From assembly GCA_017654935.2 (NCBI GenBank), contig CM065710.1, positions 27,052,041-27,116,040 of the forward strand: a stretch of 64,000 nt of DNA, in the 5' to 3' direction. The notes under the pieces are model-generated. The model was not told the DNA's origin. It saw only the letters and a list, made by a program, of their open reading frames with translations, and did no database searches. Shown here piece after piece: positions 22,744-33,950 of the stretch. Both the position numbers and the translations under genes were made by a program. Positions within the stretch are counted from its first letter, which is position 1, and the number at the start of each line of letters is the position of its first letter. This stretch comes from Phymorhynchus buccinoides (taxonomy: Eukaryota > Mollusca > Gastropoda > Neogastropoda > Raphitomidae).

Positions 22744-22926
22744 CTAAGGAAAGACCACACAGCACCGTTATAATAAACCTACTCCTCATGGGTGCTACTA
22801 CACAACATGCAAAAACCTGAAAGGGCGGGGTCCAGGGGTAATGTCCCCCCTGCAGCTGAAGCAAACATTGATTTATGAAGGTATTTTAGTTTGCTTTTTC
22901 CACAATTTATACAATGCTTATTTTAA

Positions 22927-23321
22927 CCCTTTCACCGCCAAAGTTAGCATTTTTTTACCACAAGGTTTTGACACCCATGTCACTAATGAGCACGCAGACC
23001 TGGGTCGGTATTCACGTTGAGATAGCATGAGACTTAGCATGATGCTAACTTAGAAGCTCTTCCAAAAGTCCTATTAAATCCTATAGGACATTGGAAGAGC
23101 TTCTTAGTTAGCATCATGCTAAGTCTCATGCTATCTCAACGTGAATACCGACCCAGGGCCCGTTATATGATCATCTTATTGTCGTAATTTTGGGAGGTAA
23201 AGAGGTAATGTTATACGTGTCTTAGAGGAATTAACAATTATTATTGCAGATTTTTTTTGTTCTCTTCCCAGGTCAGTTTAATGGTATTTTGGGGGCTGAA
23301 AAATAGCTGGCGGTGAAAGGG
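22927..23321. mobile_element. piggyBac-type MITE interrupted by a foldback element
   Basis: TTAA at 22923-22926, then CCCTTTCACCGCCA; right end GGCGGTGAAAGGG at 23309-23321. The palindrome at 22999-23157 is nested inside and accounts for the extra length over the 229-247 bp of other copies. Confidence 0.8.
22999..23157. mobile_element. Near-perfect palindromic foldback element, copy 3
   Basis: 159 bp running CCTGGGTCGGTATTCACG inward to a small core near CCTATTAAATCCTATAGG and back out as CGTGAATACCGACCCAGG. The best-preserved of the three copies; no ORF. It could form a long hairpin. Confidence 0.9.
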
Positions 23322-23508
23322 TTTTAAAGTGTTTGAAAAATACAGTAGACACACAAAGATCTGTTTTGACAAATTTAAAAAGAAAGGAACTTCCTTTTCT
23401 GGTAACATTAAAAAACAAGAAATTCTTATATACCAGGAAAAGTTGCACCCATGTCCTCCTCAGAATGAGTGGAGTATCAAAACAAGGAAAACAAAAAACC
23501 TACTTTAA

Positions 23509-23752
23509 CCCTTTCACCGCCAATGTCGCATTTTTGCACCACAATGATTTAACAACCATGTCATAAAAGCTCTTGAAATCAGGGTCTGTTATTCAATGAT
23601 ATTGTGTTCCTAAATTTAGGCAGTAAGGACTCACCCATTTTTTCTAAATGTGTCACAGAGAAATCCAACAATATTGCAGACAAAATCTTTTCTGTACTCA
23701 AGTAGCTTTTAATGGAAATTTTTGGCTCAAAGATGGCTGGCGGTGAAAGGGT
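23509..23752. mobile_element. piggyBac-type MITE, complete
   Basis: TTAA at 23505-23508 and 23753-23756. Ends CCCTTTCACCGCCA and TGGCGGTGAAAGGG. 244 bp. Confidence 0.88.
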
Positions 23753-23889
23753 TAAAAAGCGTCTGTCGGTGGAACGTCCGTGGTGGACCTCACCTCGGAG
23801 GAGGACCTCACTCACTAGCTGGTGCAATGCGTGATCCTAGTATATGAATTGTTAACTTTGTGGGTGCAGTATGGTTGACGTATTAGTTA

Positions 23890-24006
23890 TTGTGACTGTT
23901 TTTGTAAGCCCTTAAATAATATGTTGTGTTCTATTTTTTGTAATTCTGTGTTTGCACCCGAATGCAATTTCTCTGTATATAGAGGATAATAAAGATTACT
24001 TGACTT
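23890..24006 (+). mobile_element. Retroelement 3' tail with (CTTGA)n
   Basis: Ends in AGGATAATAAAGATTA followed by repeats of CTTGA. A 3' end with a short tandem tail after AATAAAG is typical of some non-LTR elements and SINEs. Similar tails with other units are at 18780-18872 and 62540-62645. Confidence 0.5.
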
Positions 24007-24009
24007 GAC

Positions 24010-24305
24010 TTGACTTGACCTCGACTAAGAGAATAATGGTCATCAGTAAAGGGGCTTAGTAGGCAGCTGGTTGTGTCCCTGAACAGGCTCCAATGAACTC
24101 CACCGAAGTGACTCAGCAGCAGTGCCGATGTGTCTCCTCGGTTGATTGCCTCCTGTGTACCGCCTAACATAGATTCGCGTCCGACTTGCACTGCTGGCTA
24201 TTTGGGATTTCTGCGACTTGGAACAAACCGGGGTGTTGCTGCGAGTTGGGACTCGGAATGAGCTTGGGAGCAACGCCACTGTATGGCCCATAAGATGGGA
24301 CAGCA
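24010..24305 (-). repeat. Dispersed repeat, pair of 55892-56180
   Basis: Reverse-oriented match: GAGCAACGCCACTGTA, GGCCCATAAGATGGGACAGC, CAACCGAGGAGACAC and CACTTCGGTGGAG appear in both copies. No coding content. Confidence 0.75.
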
Positions 24306-24614
24306 AAAAAACCACAACTACCTTAGAAATAACTTCTTAAAAAAGTTACTGACACAGTGCAGCGCAGATCTCCGTCTGTCTGAACATCATCTCAACTTCA
24401 GTTTGTTTGATAAAAACTGGTCTTCCATTATTAATTGTTCCTTTCGTTATTCTTCCATTATCATTTTATTTGATCTCTTTGCTGGTCTTCCATGCGAAAT
24501 TGACCCCTTTCGCTGGTCTTCCATGATAAATTGACCCCTTTCGCTGGACTTCAACTGCATTGGAATTGTGGTTCTCATGGAATCTTAAAGGGTTATCCTT
24601 TTAGCTTTGATACC

Positions 24615-25785
24615 TGGAGAGAGGGAGGGAGAGGGAGGTGAGAGAGAGAAGAGAGAAGAGGAGAGTAGAGAGAGAGAGACAGAGAGATTGTGAGACAGAG
24701 AGAGAGAGAGTGAGAAAGAGACAAAGTAAACCAGGAACACTGAAATGTTTTTGAGGGAGCGAAGGAGAGAGAGAGAGAGAGACGGAGAGAGAGAGAGAGA
24801 GGAGAGAGAGAGATGCCGAAAGTTAAATTCTGTTTAGGCCTGCTACGCTCAGAATAAGGAGTATACAGAATACATTACCAATTGTTCACCAGAATGCATC
24901 AACATGAATATAGCAATCATTCATCACACAAAACAAAATAATGGGCTTTAAAATAAAGAAAAAAAATCATAGTACTTGTTTTTAACACACAGGTAAAGTT
25001 AGCATGTAGAAACATCATAATACGGTATTGTAGAAGTATATTAGCAACGCCACTCGCTGAATTAAGCTATGATACATGATCTCGAATTTTAAAAGCTTCA
25101 CACAAATATAAAGCAAACTGTTTCAGGTGTTTCTTATTCCCAGTGGTCAACAACATTAATCTGAAAAGACAGAGTTATCGATAATATTTAAATGGAATAT
25201 ACTTTCCTAGCTATAGAAAAACAAGTTCTGGACAACAGAGAGAGAGAGAGAGAGAGTGTTATAGAGAGATAAGAGGAGAGAGAGACAGTGAACAGACAGA
25301 GAAGAGAGGAAAAAGAGGAGAGAGAGAGAGAAAGAGAGAGAGAAGAGAGAGAGAGATAGAGAGACAAGACAGAGGGAGAGAGACGACAGAGAGAGAGAGA
25401 GAGAAAGAGAGAGAGACAGAGAGAGAGGAGAGTAGAGAGACAGACACTACAGAGCCGAGACAAAGGTCAGAAGAGAGAGAGAGAAAGACAGAACCAGAGA
25501 GGAATAAGACAGAGAGAGAGAGGAAGAGGAGAGAGAGAGAGAGAGAGACAGAGAGGAGAGAGAGACAGAGATAGAGAAAGAGAGAGTTTGAGAGAGAGTT
25601 TGAGAGAGAGAGAGAAAGAAAGAGACAGACAGAGAGAGAGAGAGACCGTGAGAGAGGGAGAGAGATAGAGAGAAATACAGAGAGACAGGAGAGATAGAGG
25701 AGAGAGAATTACAGGACAGAGAGAGAGAACAGACAGGACATACAGACAGAAGCGACATAGCCAGAGACAGACAGAGAGATGAGAC
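24615..25785. repeat. (GA)n tracts with AT-rich spacer
   Basis: GA repeats at 24615-24820 and 25235-25785; 24830-25230 is AT-rich with nothing recognised. In minus sense the second tract starts right after the donor of exon A4. Confidence 0.85.
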
Positions 25786-25789
25786 TTAC

Positions 25790-25960
25790 TGCAGGTGGTA
25801 GAGTCTTTGCGTAAAGGCTTCCTGATTGTCCCCACAAGCACACATACCGTTTCGACATGTGCCAACCTCGCAATTCTCTTCGCTCTTTTTCTCCAACTCC
25901 TTCTCTTTCTCTCCTTCTCTTCGCTCTTGCAGGCACCCCCAACACGATTGCTCACGGGCT
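25790..25960 (-). CDS. Exon A4: cysteine module with compensating frameshifts
   Basis: 171 nt with acceptor TAATCTTTCGACACAG and donor GTAAGT; phase 1 at both ends and open throughout. The phase-1 reading starts PVSNRVGGACKSEEKE, passes through a Lys/Arg/Glu-rich stretch and ends KDSTTC. The next frame reads NCEVGTCRNGMCACG, which matches the cysteine pattern of A3 (SGASCRNGRCHC). So the middle of the ancestral module now lies in another frame, between an expanded GA-rich stretch and a later indel that restores phase. It is either a decayed exon whose length happens to stay a multiple of three, or an assembly artefact. Relic B4 (9885) is its paralogue. Confidence 0.5.
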
Positions 25961-26149
25961 CTGTGTCGAAAGATTAAGATTAAGATTATAGCCCCAAGCC
26001 CCGCGACTAAACTAAAGGGAAGAGAGAGAACTAAGGGCCATATCAGGCAGGGCCAAAACAAGGGCTATCACCCCACCACCACGTTAAATCTTAACCACAT
26101 ATTAAAAAGGGATAAAAACATAAGGTAAAAACAAAATCACAGTTTTTTT

Positions 26150-26600
26150 TGTATAAATACTTTTTATTAAAAATTCATTGATAAATCAAAAACTTAGCGA
26201 GTAAAAAACATGACACGTCTAGAATTAAAAAAACATCACAGTAGCTTACATCAAGTGAAATATATTAATCTCTTTCAAGAAATTAAAGATCGTGTCAGGC
26301 GGAATGTCACGGAACAAAATGTTCATTGACTCGGCAGTGTTGTGTTTCCTTCTAATGTCGTATAGATCCCAGCAGTCCCAAAGGACATGACGAATGGAAA
26401 TTGGAGAATCACATGCTACACAAGTAAGGCGGGCCTCCTCCTTTCAATAGAAATGAATGCGTGTAGTATGTGTGGTCCCATATGTAATAATCTACTACAA
26501 AAATCCCAGTCCTTGACCTTGCAAATGGTTTCAAATCCGGCTCTCAAAAAGACCCCCCCACACCTGTTCCAAAGCTACAATAATCACACCTTTAGGGAGG
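26150..26600 (-). mobile_element. 3' end of a non-LTR retrotransposon (LINE) ORF2, degenerate
   Basis: In minus sense the reading frame ends at TAA (26246-26248). Its C-terminus includes LTCVACDSPISIRHVLWDCW and, further on, IFNFLKEINIF. The C-x2-C-x7-H-x4-C pattern followed by a leucine-rich tail is the usual end of LINE polyproteins of the CR1/I/Jockey type that carry RNase H. Upstream (26440-26600) the frame is broken. A polyadenylation-like AATAAAAAG lies at about 26159-26167. No reverse transcriptase core is present. Confidence 0.7.
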
Positions 26601-26667
26601 GGAGGCCACATTACTTAAAAGTACTACCTGACTTCTGGACTGTGTATTCTCACACACACAAACACCG

Positions 26668-26846
26668 CTCCCCCCCCCCACCCTCCCCCCTCCCCCCCCC
26701 ACCCCTCCCCCCAAACTCCTCCCCCCCCCCCCTCCCCCCCCTCCTCCCCCCCCCACCCCCCTATCCCCCCTCCCCCCCCACACCCCCCCCCCCCCCCCCC
26801 GCCCCCCCCCCCCTCCCCCCCCCCCCCACCCCCCCCCCCCCCCCCA
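26668..26846. repeat. Poly-C-rich tract
   Basis: About 180 bp, almost all C with scattered A and T. The G-rich complement could form G-quadruplexes. The proline- and glycine-rich ORFs are artefacts. Confidence 0.95.
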
Positions 26847-26940
26847 TATTAGTTTCACTGTGTGTTGACTGCAATGTCTACCTGAACGGTCACAGCCTTT
26901 TTGCGAGAGAGAGAGAAAGAGGAGAGAGAGAGAGAGAGAG

Positions 26941-26981
<41 letters not shown>

Positions 26982-27224
26982 TGTGTGTTTTGATGCTTTT
27001 ATTCACTGATTGTATTTGTATTGTTTTATTGGGTGGGTGAGTGTTGGTGTGGTAACGGTGTGCGTGTTGATGCGCGCGCGGTGGTGTGCGTGTTCGTGTG
27101 TGGCGTGTGCGTATGCCGTCCGTGCGTGACTGGGTGGGTGGGATTGGGGGTGTATGTGTATGCCTTTTGGCATATGCGGGAGCGATTATTTGTTTTTGTT
27201 GTTGATTTTCTTGCTTTTAATTTT

Positions 27225-27312
27225 TGTTGTTGTTAAGCGCATATAGCTCCACATTTTGTGGAGGAGTGCGCTATATAAATGATCACTATTATTATTATTA
27301 TTATTATAAAAC
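27225..27312 (+). mobile_element. SINE/LINE 3' tail with (ATT)n
   Basis: AAGCGCATATAGC, GTGCGCTATATAAAT, then (ATT)n. The same tail type is at 60725-60805 and 35262-35310. A GCGCTATATAA end with an ATT tail is common in retroposons of aquatic invertebrates. Confidence 0.6.
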
Positions 27313-27344
27313 CTTTCTTCCTTTCCGCCGCTAGCATCCGAAAG

Positions 27345-30255
27345 GATGTCGAAGATGGGGAGAAGAGAAGAAGAAGAAGAAGATTATTAAGAAGAAGAAG
27401 AAGAATAATAAGAAGAAGAAGAAGTATTAGAAGAAGTAAGAATAATATGAAGAAGTAGAAGACGAATAAGAAGAATGAATATGAAGCAAGAAGAAGAAGA
27501 AGAAGAAGAATAAGGAAAAAGAAAAGAAACAGAAGAAGAAGAAGAAGAAGAAGAAAGAAGAAGAAGAAGAAAAAAAAGAAAGGAGAAAAGAAAGAAGGAG
27601 AAGAAAGAAGAAAAGAAGAAAAAAGGAGAAGAAAGGAGAAAGAAGAGAAGAAAAAGAAGAAGAAGGAGGAAGGAGAAGAAGAAGAATCAAGAAAAGAAGA
27701 AGTGGGGGTAGAAAAGGTGAAGAGACAGGAAGCATTGAAAGAAGAGGAAGAGGAGGAGGAGTAAGAAAGAAAGAAAGGAGACGAAAAAGGAAGAGTGAAG
27801 GAAGGTGAGAAGAAGAAGAAGAAGAAGAAAAGAAGAAGAAGAAGACAGAAGAAGAATAAGAAGATTACAGAAGCGGAAGGACAATATCCATTATGGCCAT
27901 ATGGCCTGCGAAGAACGTAGAAAGGAGAAAGAAGAAGAGGAGAAAAGAAGAAGAAGAAGAAGAAAGAAGAACAGTAAGAAGGAGAAGAAGAGAGAAGAGA
28001 AGAAGACAAGAAAAAGAAAGAAAGAAGAGAAGAAATAGTAGAAGGAGAAGAAGAGAAGAAGTGAAGAAGAAGAAGGAGAAGAAGAAGAAGAAGCACGAAG
28101 AAGAAGACGAAGAAAAGAAGAAGAAGAAGAAGAAGGAGAAAAAAAAAGAAGAAGAAGAAGAAGAAAGAAGAAGAAGAAGAAGGAGAAGGGAAGAAGAAGA
28201 AAGTGAAGAAGAAGAAGAAGAAGAGAAGAAGAGAGATGAGAGAGTAAGAAGGCAGAAGAGAAGAAAGAAGAAGAAGAAGAAGAAAAAAAACAGAAAGAAA
28301 GAAGAAGAAGAAGGAGAAGAAGAAGAAGAAGGTAAGAAGAAAGAAGAAGAAGGAGAAGAGAAGAAGAAGAAGAAGAAGAAGAAGAAGAAGGAGAAGAAGA
28401 AGGAGAAGAAGAAGAAAGAAAGCCGAAGAAGTAGAAGTAGAAGAAGAAGAAGAAGAAAGAAGAGAAGAAGAAGAAGAAGAAGAAGAAGGAGAAGAAGAAG
28501 AAGAAGAAGAAGAAAAGAAAAGAGGAAGAAGAAGAAGAAGGAGCTAGGAGGAGAAGAGGAGAAGAAGAAGACGATGAATAAGCCTAGGAAGGAGAAGAAG
28601 AAAGAAAGGAGAGAAAAAGAAGGAGAAGAGAGAAGAAGAAGAAGAAGAAAAGAGAAAAGAAGAAGAAGAAGAGAAGGAGAAGGAGAAGAAAAGGAGAAGA
28701 AGAAGAAGAAGAAGAAAGAAGAAGGGAGAAGAAGAAGAAGAAGAAAAGAAGGAGAAGAAGGAGAAGAAGAAGAAGGAAGCAGAAGAAGAAGAAGAAGAAA
28801 GAAGAAGAAAGAAGAAGAAGAAGAAGAAGGAGTAAGGAGAAAGAAGAAGAAGAATAGGACAGAGAAGAGAAGAAAGGAGAAGGAGAAGAAGAAGAAGGAG
28901 AAGAAGAAGAAGTAGAAGGAAAGAAGAAGAAGAAGAAAAGAAGAAGAAGAAGAAGAAAGAAGAAAGAAAGAGAAGAAGAAGAAGGAATGAGAAGGAAGAA
29001 GAAGAAAGAATAGAGAACCCCCAATTCGAATTGAAGAGGGAAGAGAAGAAGAAGGAGAAGGAGAAGGAAAGAAGAAGAAGAAGAAGAAGAAGATAAGAAG
29101 AAGAATAAGAAGAAGAATTCTAGAAGAAAGAAGAAGAAGAAGAAGGAAGAAGCAGAAGAGAAAAGAAGAAGAACAAGAAGAAGAAGAAGAAGAATAAGAA
29201 GAAGAAGAAGAAGAAAGAAGTAGAAGGAGAAGAAAAAGAAGAAGAAGAAGAATAAGATAAGAAGAAGAAAAGTAAAGAGTAAAAAAAAAGAAGAAGAAGA
29301 AGAAGAAGAGAGAAGTAGAAGAAGACGAAGAAGAAGAAGAAGAAGGAGAAGACGAAAAGAAGAAGTACTACGAGAAAAAGGAGAAGAAGAAGTCGAAGAA
29401 GGAGAAGAAGAAGAATAAGAAGAAGGAGAAGAAGATAGAAGAAGAACGGAAGAAAGACTAGAAGGATAAGAAGAAGAAGAAGAAGATGGAGAAGAAGGAG
29501 AAGAAGAAGAAGAGAAGAAGAAGCTACATCTAAGAAGAAGAAGAAGAATAAGACAGAGAAGAAGAAGAAGAAAGAATAAGAAAGAAGAAGATAAGATAAG
29601 AAGATAAGAAGAAGAAGAAGAAGTACAATAACATAAAAAAGAAGAAGAAGAAAGAAGAAAGAAGACAGAACCTCCTCCAGAAGAAGAGAAGAAGAGAAGA
29701 AGAAGAAGAAGAGAAGAGGAAGAAGTCAGAAGAGGAGGAGAAGAAGAAGAAGAAAAGAAGAAGGAGAGAATAAGAACTAAGAAGAAGAGAAGAAAGAAGA
29801 AGACTAAGAAGAAGAAGAAGATCGAAGAAAGTGACTCCGACTGAGAGAGCCTACTGAGAGAAGAGAAGAAGAAGAGAATCAGAAAGAAGAAGAAGAAGAA
29901 GAAAGAGAAGGAGAATCCTAGAAGACGACCTAGAAGAAGACGAAGAAGAACTCTAAGAAGAAGTATCCTACTCCTAAGAAGGAAGAAGAAGAAGTAAGAA
30001 GAATAAGAAATAATAAGTAAGAATTCTAAGAAGAAGAAGGAGAAGAAGAAGAATAATCTCCCTCAGAAGAAGGAATTATAATCTTCTCCTCAGAAGTCCT
30101 TTCCTGAAGAAGACATCAGAAGTAGAAGAGAGAAGAAGAAGAAGACATACTCCATCTACAGAAGAGAAAAAGAATAAGAAGATACTAGAAGAATCCTTAC
30201 TCCTCAGAAGAAATAAGAAGAAGGAGGAGAATAAGAAGAAGAAGACATGAGAAGA

Positions 30256-30290
<35 letters not shown>
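27345..30290. repeat. Giant (GAA)n purine tract, about 2.9 kb
   Basis: GAA/AAG repeats with GGA, AATAAG and CCTC interruptions; almost wholly purine on plus. Such tracts can form triplex DNA and stall replication (established for GAA repeats). ORFs of up to 340 Lys/Glu/Arg codons are artefacts. It lies between exons A3 and A4, so in minus sense it is an intronic (UUC)n tract. Confidence 0.95.
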
Positions 30291-30291
<1 letters not shown>

Positions 30292-30672
30292 TGGGCAAAG
30301 GTGTAGATCAACAATCCCCCCCACCCCCTACTTTTTCTCGATTCTTTCCGGATTTTTTTCAGTCTTGCCTTTTCTTACTGCAGATTAAAAACATAAGCCT
30401 CATTCGCTTACCATATTTAAAGTTAATTTTCATCCTTTTAAACTTATGTTATAAAGTCAATACATCTTGATTATTAAAAAAACCCACTTCGGGATGTTCC
30501 TGGTATTGCAGTACCTCCAGGATCATCCCACTATCTTTATAGTTATTAATGTCCCACATGTGCCTGTTCCAGGCCGGAGTACGTTAAACGAACTTTCATC
30601 CGTTTAAACAATTAAAAATATGCATTTGCTAATAGTAGAATATAAAGGCGCGACTGAAAAAAACCAACCACC

Positions 30673-31640
30673 GCAATGAACCAAGACGTTGATGGGGGGT
30701 GTTGATCTGAACAAAGCAATGAACCAAGACGTTGACGGGGGGTGTTGATCTGAACAAAGCAATGAACCAAGACGTTGACGGGGGGTGTTGATCTGAACAA
30801 AGCAATGAACCAAGACGTTGATGGGGGGTGTTGATCTGAACAAAGCAATGAACCAAGACGTTGATGGGGGGTGTTGATCTGAACAAAGCAATGAACCAAG
30901 ACGTTGATGGGGGGTGTTGATCTGAACAAAGCAATGAACCAAGACGTTGATGGGGGGTGTTGATCTGAACAAAGCAATGAACCAAGACGTTGATGGGGGG
31001 TGTTGATCTGAACAAAGCAATGAACCAAGACGTTGATTGGGGGGTGTTGATCTGAACAAAGCAATGAACCAAGACGTTGATGGGGGGTGTTGATCTGAAC
31101 AAAGCAATGAACCAAGACGTTGATGGGGGGTGTTGATCTGAACAAAGCAATGAACCAAGATCTGAACAAAGCAATGAACCAAGACGTTGATGGGGGGGTG
31201 TTGATCTGAACAAAGCAATGACCAAGGGATGGGGGGTGTGTTGATCTGAACAAAGCAATGAACCAAGACGTTGATGGGGGGGGTGTTGATCTGAACAAAG
31301 CAATGAACCAAGACGTTGATGGGGGGTGTTGATCTGAACAAAGCAATGAACCAAGACGTTGAGGGGGGTGTTGATCTGAACAAAGCAATGAACCAAGACG
31401 TTGATGGGGGGTGTTGATCTGAACAAAGCAATGAACCAAGACGTTGAGGGGGGTTTGTTTGATCTGAACAAAGCAATGAACCAAGACGTTGATGGGGGGG
31501 TGTTGATCTGAACAAAGCAATGAACCAAGACGTTGATGGGGTGTGTTGATCTGAACAAAGCAATGAACCAAGACGTTGAGGGGGGTGTTGATCTGAACAA
31601 AGCAATGAACCAAGACGTTGATGGGGGGGTGTTGATCTGC
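30673..31640. repeat. 43-bp minisatellite, about 22 copies
   Basis: The unit contains CAATGAACCAAGACGTTGAT, then GGGGGGTGTTGATC and TGAACAAAG. The copies are very similar, differing mainly in the G-run length and a few short deletions, which suggests recent expansion. All three minus frames are open, because 43 bp cycles the frame and the unit has no minus-strand stop. Confidence 0.95.
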
Positions 31641-31762
31641 ATCTTAACGGACAAATAAACTCAGTTTGGGCTGAAAAAATCACAAGAAAGAAGAGAGGAA
31701 AAGAAAGAAAAAATGTTTTGAGATGAGAGAGAGTTGGGGACAGTGAGTAACGCAATCATACA

Positions 31763-32005
31763 TCGATGGCTTGGAGTCAAAACGGACTATCTCTAGATGG
31801 TCCGTTGACGTATAATTGAACATATTGTGAAAACTAAGACATGTAACTTGTTTCAAAAAACGACTGCATAAATATAAAAAGCATAATCCCCATTTTACAT
31901 TTTTGCAGTCTTTTTCAATACAAGTTCTTAGTTTTTTGGCAATAACATCAATAATAAGTCAATGGACTATTTAAAGATAGTCCCGTTTTGACTCCAAGCC
32001 ATCGA
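31763..32005. mobile_element. MITE with TCGATGGCTTGGAGTC ends
   Basis: TCGATGGCTTGGAGTCAAAA at the left, with the reverse complement at the right (GTTTTGACTCCAAGCCATCGA); arms about 30 bp, total 243 bp. No transposase. It lies 108 bp past the donor of exon A3 in transcription sense. Confidence 0.85.
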
Positions 32006-32112
32006 CATGGCAGGAGTTGGACACAAGGGTCAGTTGGGTGTGGAGTAGGGGGTCTGCTTCAGTTGTATTTTCTTCAAAATAGTAGTGAAACAATTGCAAA
32101 ATGTCAACATAC

Positions 32113-32229
32113 TGCAGAGGTCACCATCAGCCTCGGAGAATTGTTGACAGTGGCAGCGGCCGTTTCGGCAGGAAGCACCAGAGAGACACCGACTTTTTCT
32201 CCCGTCGCATCGCGAGTTCAGCTTCAGCA
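32113..32229 (-). CDS. Exon A3: EB-like module with six or more cysteines, intact
   Basis: 117 nt with acceptor TTTAATTTTGAAAG and donor GTATGT; phase 1 at both ends (2 nt, 38 codons, 1 nt) and open. It encodes VLKLNSR, then CDGRKSRCLSGASCRNGRC, then HCQQFSEADGDLC and a split Ser. Spacing C-x6-C-x5-C-x4-C-x1-C-x10-C is the fullest module here and close to the classical EB pattern, with the C-x-C following the G-x-x-C element. No clear block B partner was found; a faint similarity near 13435-13500 is too weak to call. An (AC)n tract sits just upstream of its acceptor. Confidence 0.8.
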
Positions 32230-32242
32230 CTTTCAAAATTAA

Positions 32243-32308
32243 ACACACACACACACACACACACAGTGATGATGATGGTAGTCAGAATTCATACAAAATA
32301 GTTTGGTG

Positions 32309-32375
<67 letters not shown>

Positions 32376-32380
32376 TGTGT
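32243..32380. repeat. (AC)n then (GT)n tracts
   Basis: (AC)n at 32243-32265 and (GT)n at 32308-32380, in opposite phase, close to the acceptor side of exon A3. Confidence 0.95.
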
Positions 32381-32502
32381 GTCAAAGTCAGAGTCAAAAA
32401 TGTTATGTTCAGATGGAACATGGAATAAGCAGTAATGGTTTGCTTTTTTACATCAGGTCATCTATAACACAAAGATTAAAGAAGAAAATAAACATGAAAA
32501 AA

Positions 32503-32647
32503 GCATTAATTATAAGTTCAAGCTTGAAAAAACCCATGAAAAAAGCATTAATTATAAGTTCAAGCTTGAAAAAACCCATGAAAAAAGCATTAATTATAAG
32601 TTCAAGCTTGAAAAAACCCATGAAAAAAGCATTAATTATAAGTTCAA
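32503..32647. repeat. 42-bp tandem repeat, about 3.5 copies
   Basis: Unit AAGCTTGAAAAAACCCATG, then AAAAAAGCATTAATTATAAG and TTC. The copies are practically identical, so recent. Being 42 bp it keeps frame, but the ORF is short and unsupported. Confidence 0.95.
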
Positions 32648-32687
32648 GCACCCCCCTCCCCTCCCCTCCCCCCCCGAGTACTCATAT

Positions 32688-32689
<2 letters not shown>

Positions 32690-32743
<54 letters not shown>

Positions 32744-32746
32744 GAC

Positions 32747-32777
<31 letters not shown>

Positions 32778-32950
32778 CATAAAACATTTTTTATATGTAC
32801 ACGCTCAAATACATATACACATAATTATATTACAAGATACAATGTGTGTATGTGTACGTGTGTGTGTACGTGTGTATATGTGTACGTGTGTGTGTGTGTG
32901 TCTGTATGTGTATTATTGCGTGCACTCTTGTATGCACACACGCACATTAT

Positions 32951-33046
<96 letters not shown>

Positions 33047-33060
33047 CAGAGACAGAGGAC

Positions 33061-33134
<74 letters not shown>

Positions 33135-33261
33135 CAACAATGAACAATATTTTACTGAACTGGGGGTAGGGTCAGCGTCAAATGCGAAAGTAAATAAAAA
33201 ATAAAATACATTAAACAAGTAAATAGATTCAAACGTTCAACAATTTACGCAAGGAAAAAAG

Positions 33262-33325
<64 letters not shown>
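32690..33325. repeat. (CT)n, (GT)n and (GA)n cluster
   Basis: (CT)n at 32690-32772, one of few pyrimidine tracts on plus; (GT)n near 32842-32915; (GA)n at 32955-33130 and 33265-33324. The sequence between the GA tracts (33131-33260) is AT-rich without an exon. Confidence 0.9.
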
Positions 33326-33327
<2 letters not shown>

Positions 33328-33479
33328 ACTGAAAATCAGAGACACACACAGAGATAATGTTTGTGCATGTTTGTGCGTGCGAGTGCGCACCAGCACATGC
33401 TTGTTTGTATGTCTCTGTGTTAGAAGAAGGAATATGCTCAATACTCAAATCTTGTCGCAGCAATATTTCACACGGCTAA

Positions 33480-33500
33480 AGAAGAAGAGAAGAAGAAGAA

Positions 33501-33535
<35 letters not shown>

Positions 33536-33725
33536 CGATGATGATGATGATGATGATGAAGACGATGATGAGGAGGAGGAGGACGAACAAGAAGAAGACG
33601 AACAACAAGAAGACGACTGATTGATTGATTTGGGTTAAGAAATATGCACATTGAAGGCCTGTTTACATTTCTGCCAAAAACAGAAGAAGAAGAACAAGAA
33701 GAACAAGAAGAACAAGAATCAGAAG
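33480..33725. repeat. (GAA)/(GATGAT) mixed tract
   Basis: AGAAGAAG, then (GAT)n at about 33500-33560, then GAAC/GAA repeats up to the donor of exon A2. Confidence 0.9.
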
Positions 33726-33732
33726 GACTGAC

Positions 33733-33813
33733 CACATTGGTTTTGATTTTCACAAAAGGCGTTAGCAGCGCACATGTATATATGATCTTTGCAGGGTTGA
33801 CCATACTCAAGTC
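33733..33813 (-). CDS. Exon A2: EB-like cysteine module, intact
   Basis: 81 nt with acceptor GTGTGCCAG (tract supplied by (TG)n) and donor GTCAGT, which is suboptimal. Phase 1 at both ends (2 nt, 26 codons, 1 nt) and open. It encodes GLEYGQP, then [20 protein letters not shown], then a split Gly. Spacing C-x6-C-x5-C-x5-C. Paralogue B2 (16284) shares the acceptor context, the same non-consensus donor and the following TTC tract but is frameshifted. The conserved unusual donor argues for common descent. Confidence 0.75.
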
Positions 33814-33819
33814 CTGGCA

Positions 33820-33879
33820 CACCACACACACACACACACATACACGCACGCACGCATGCATGCACACACACGCACGCGC

Positions 33880-33922
<43 letters not shown>

Positions 33923-33950
33923 CGCGCACACACACACATGCAGACACGTA
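33820..33950. repeat. (AC)n tract
   Basis: In minus sense it forms the (TG)n stretch directly before the acceptor of exon A2. Confidence 0.95.

Noticed and set aside
26387..27040. 217-codon plus-strand ORF with a proline-rich part
   Set aside because: Antisense to the LINE remnant and then poly-C; the proline run is the homopolymer.
27233..28915. Lys/Glu/Arg or Ser/Leu/Phe ORFs of up to 340 codons in (GAA)n
   Set aside because: Trinucleotide repeat artefacts; also 34481-35193.
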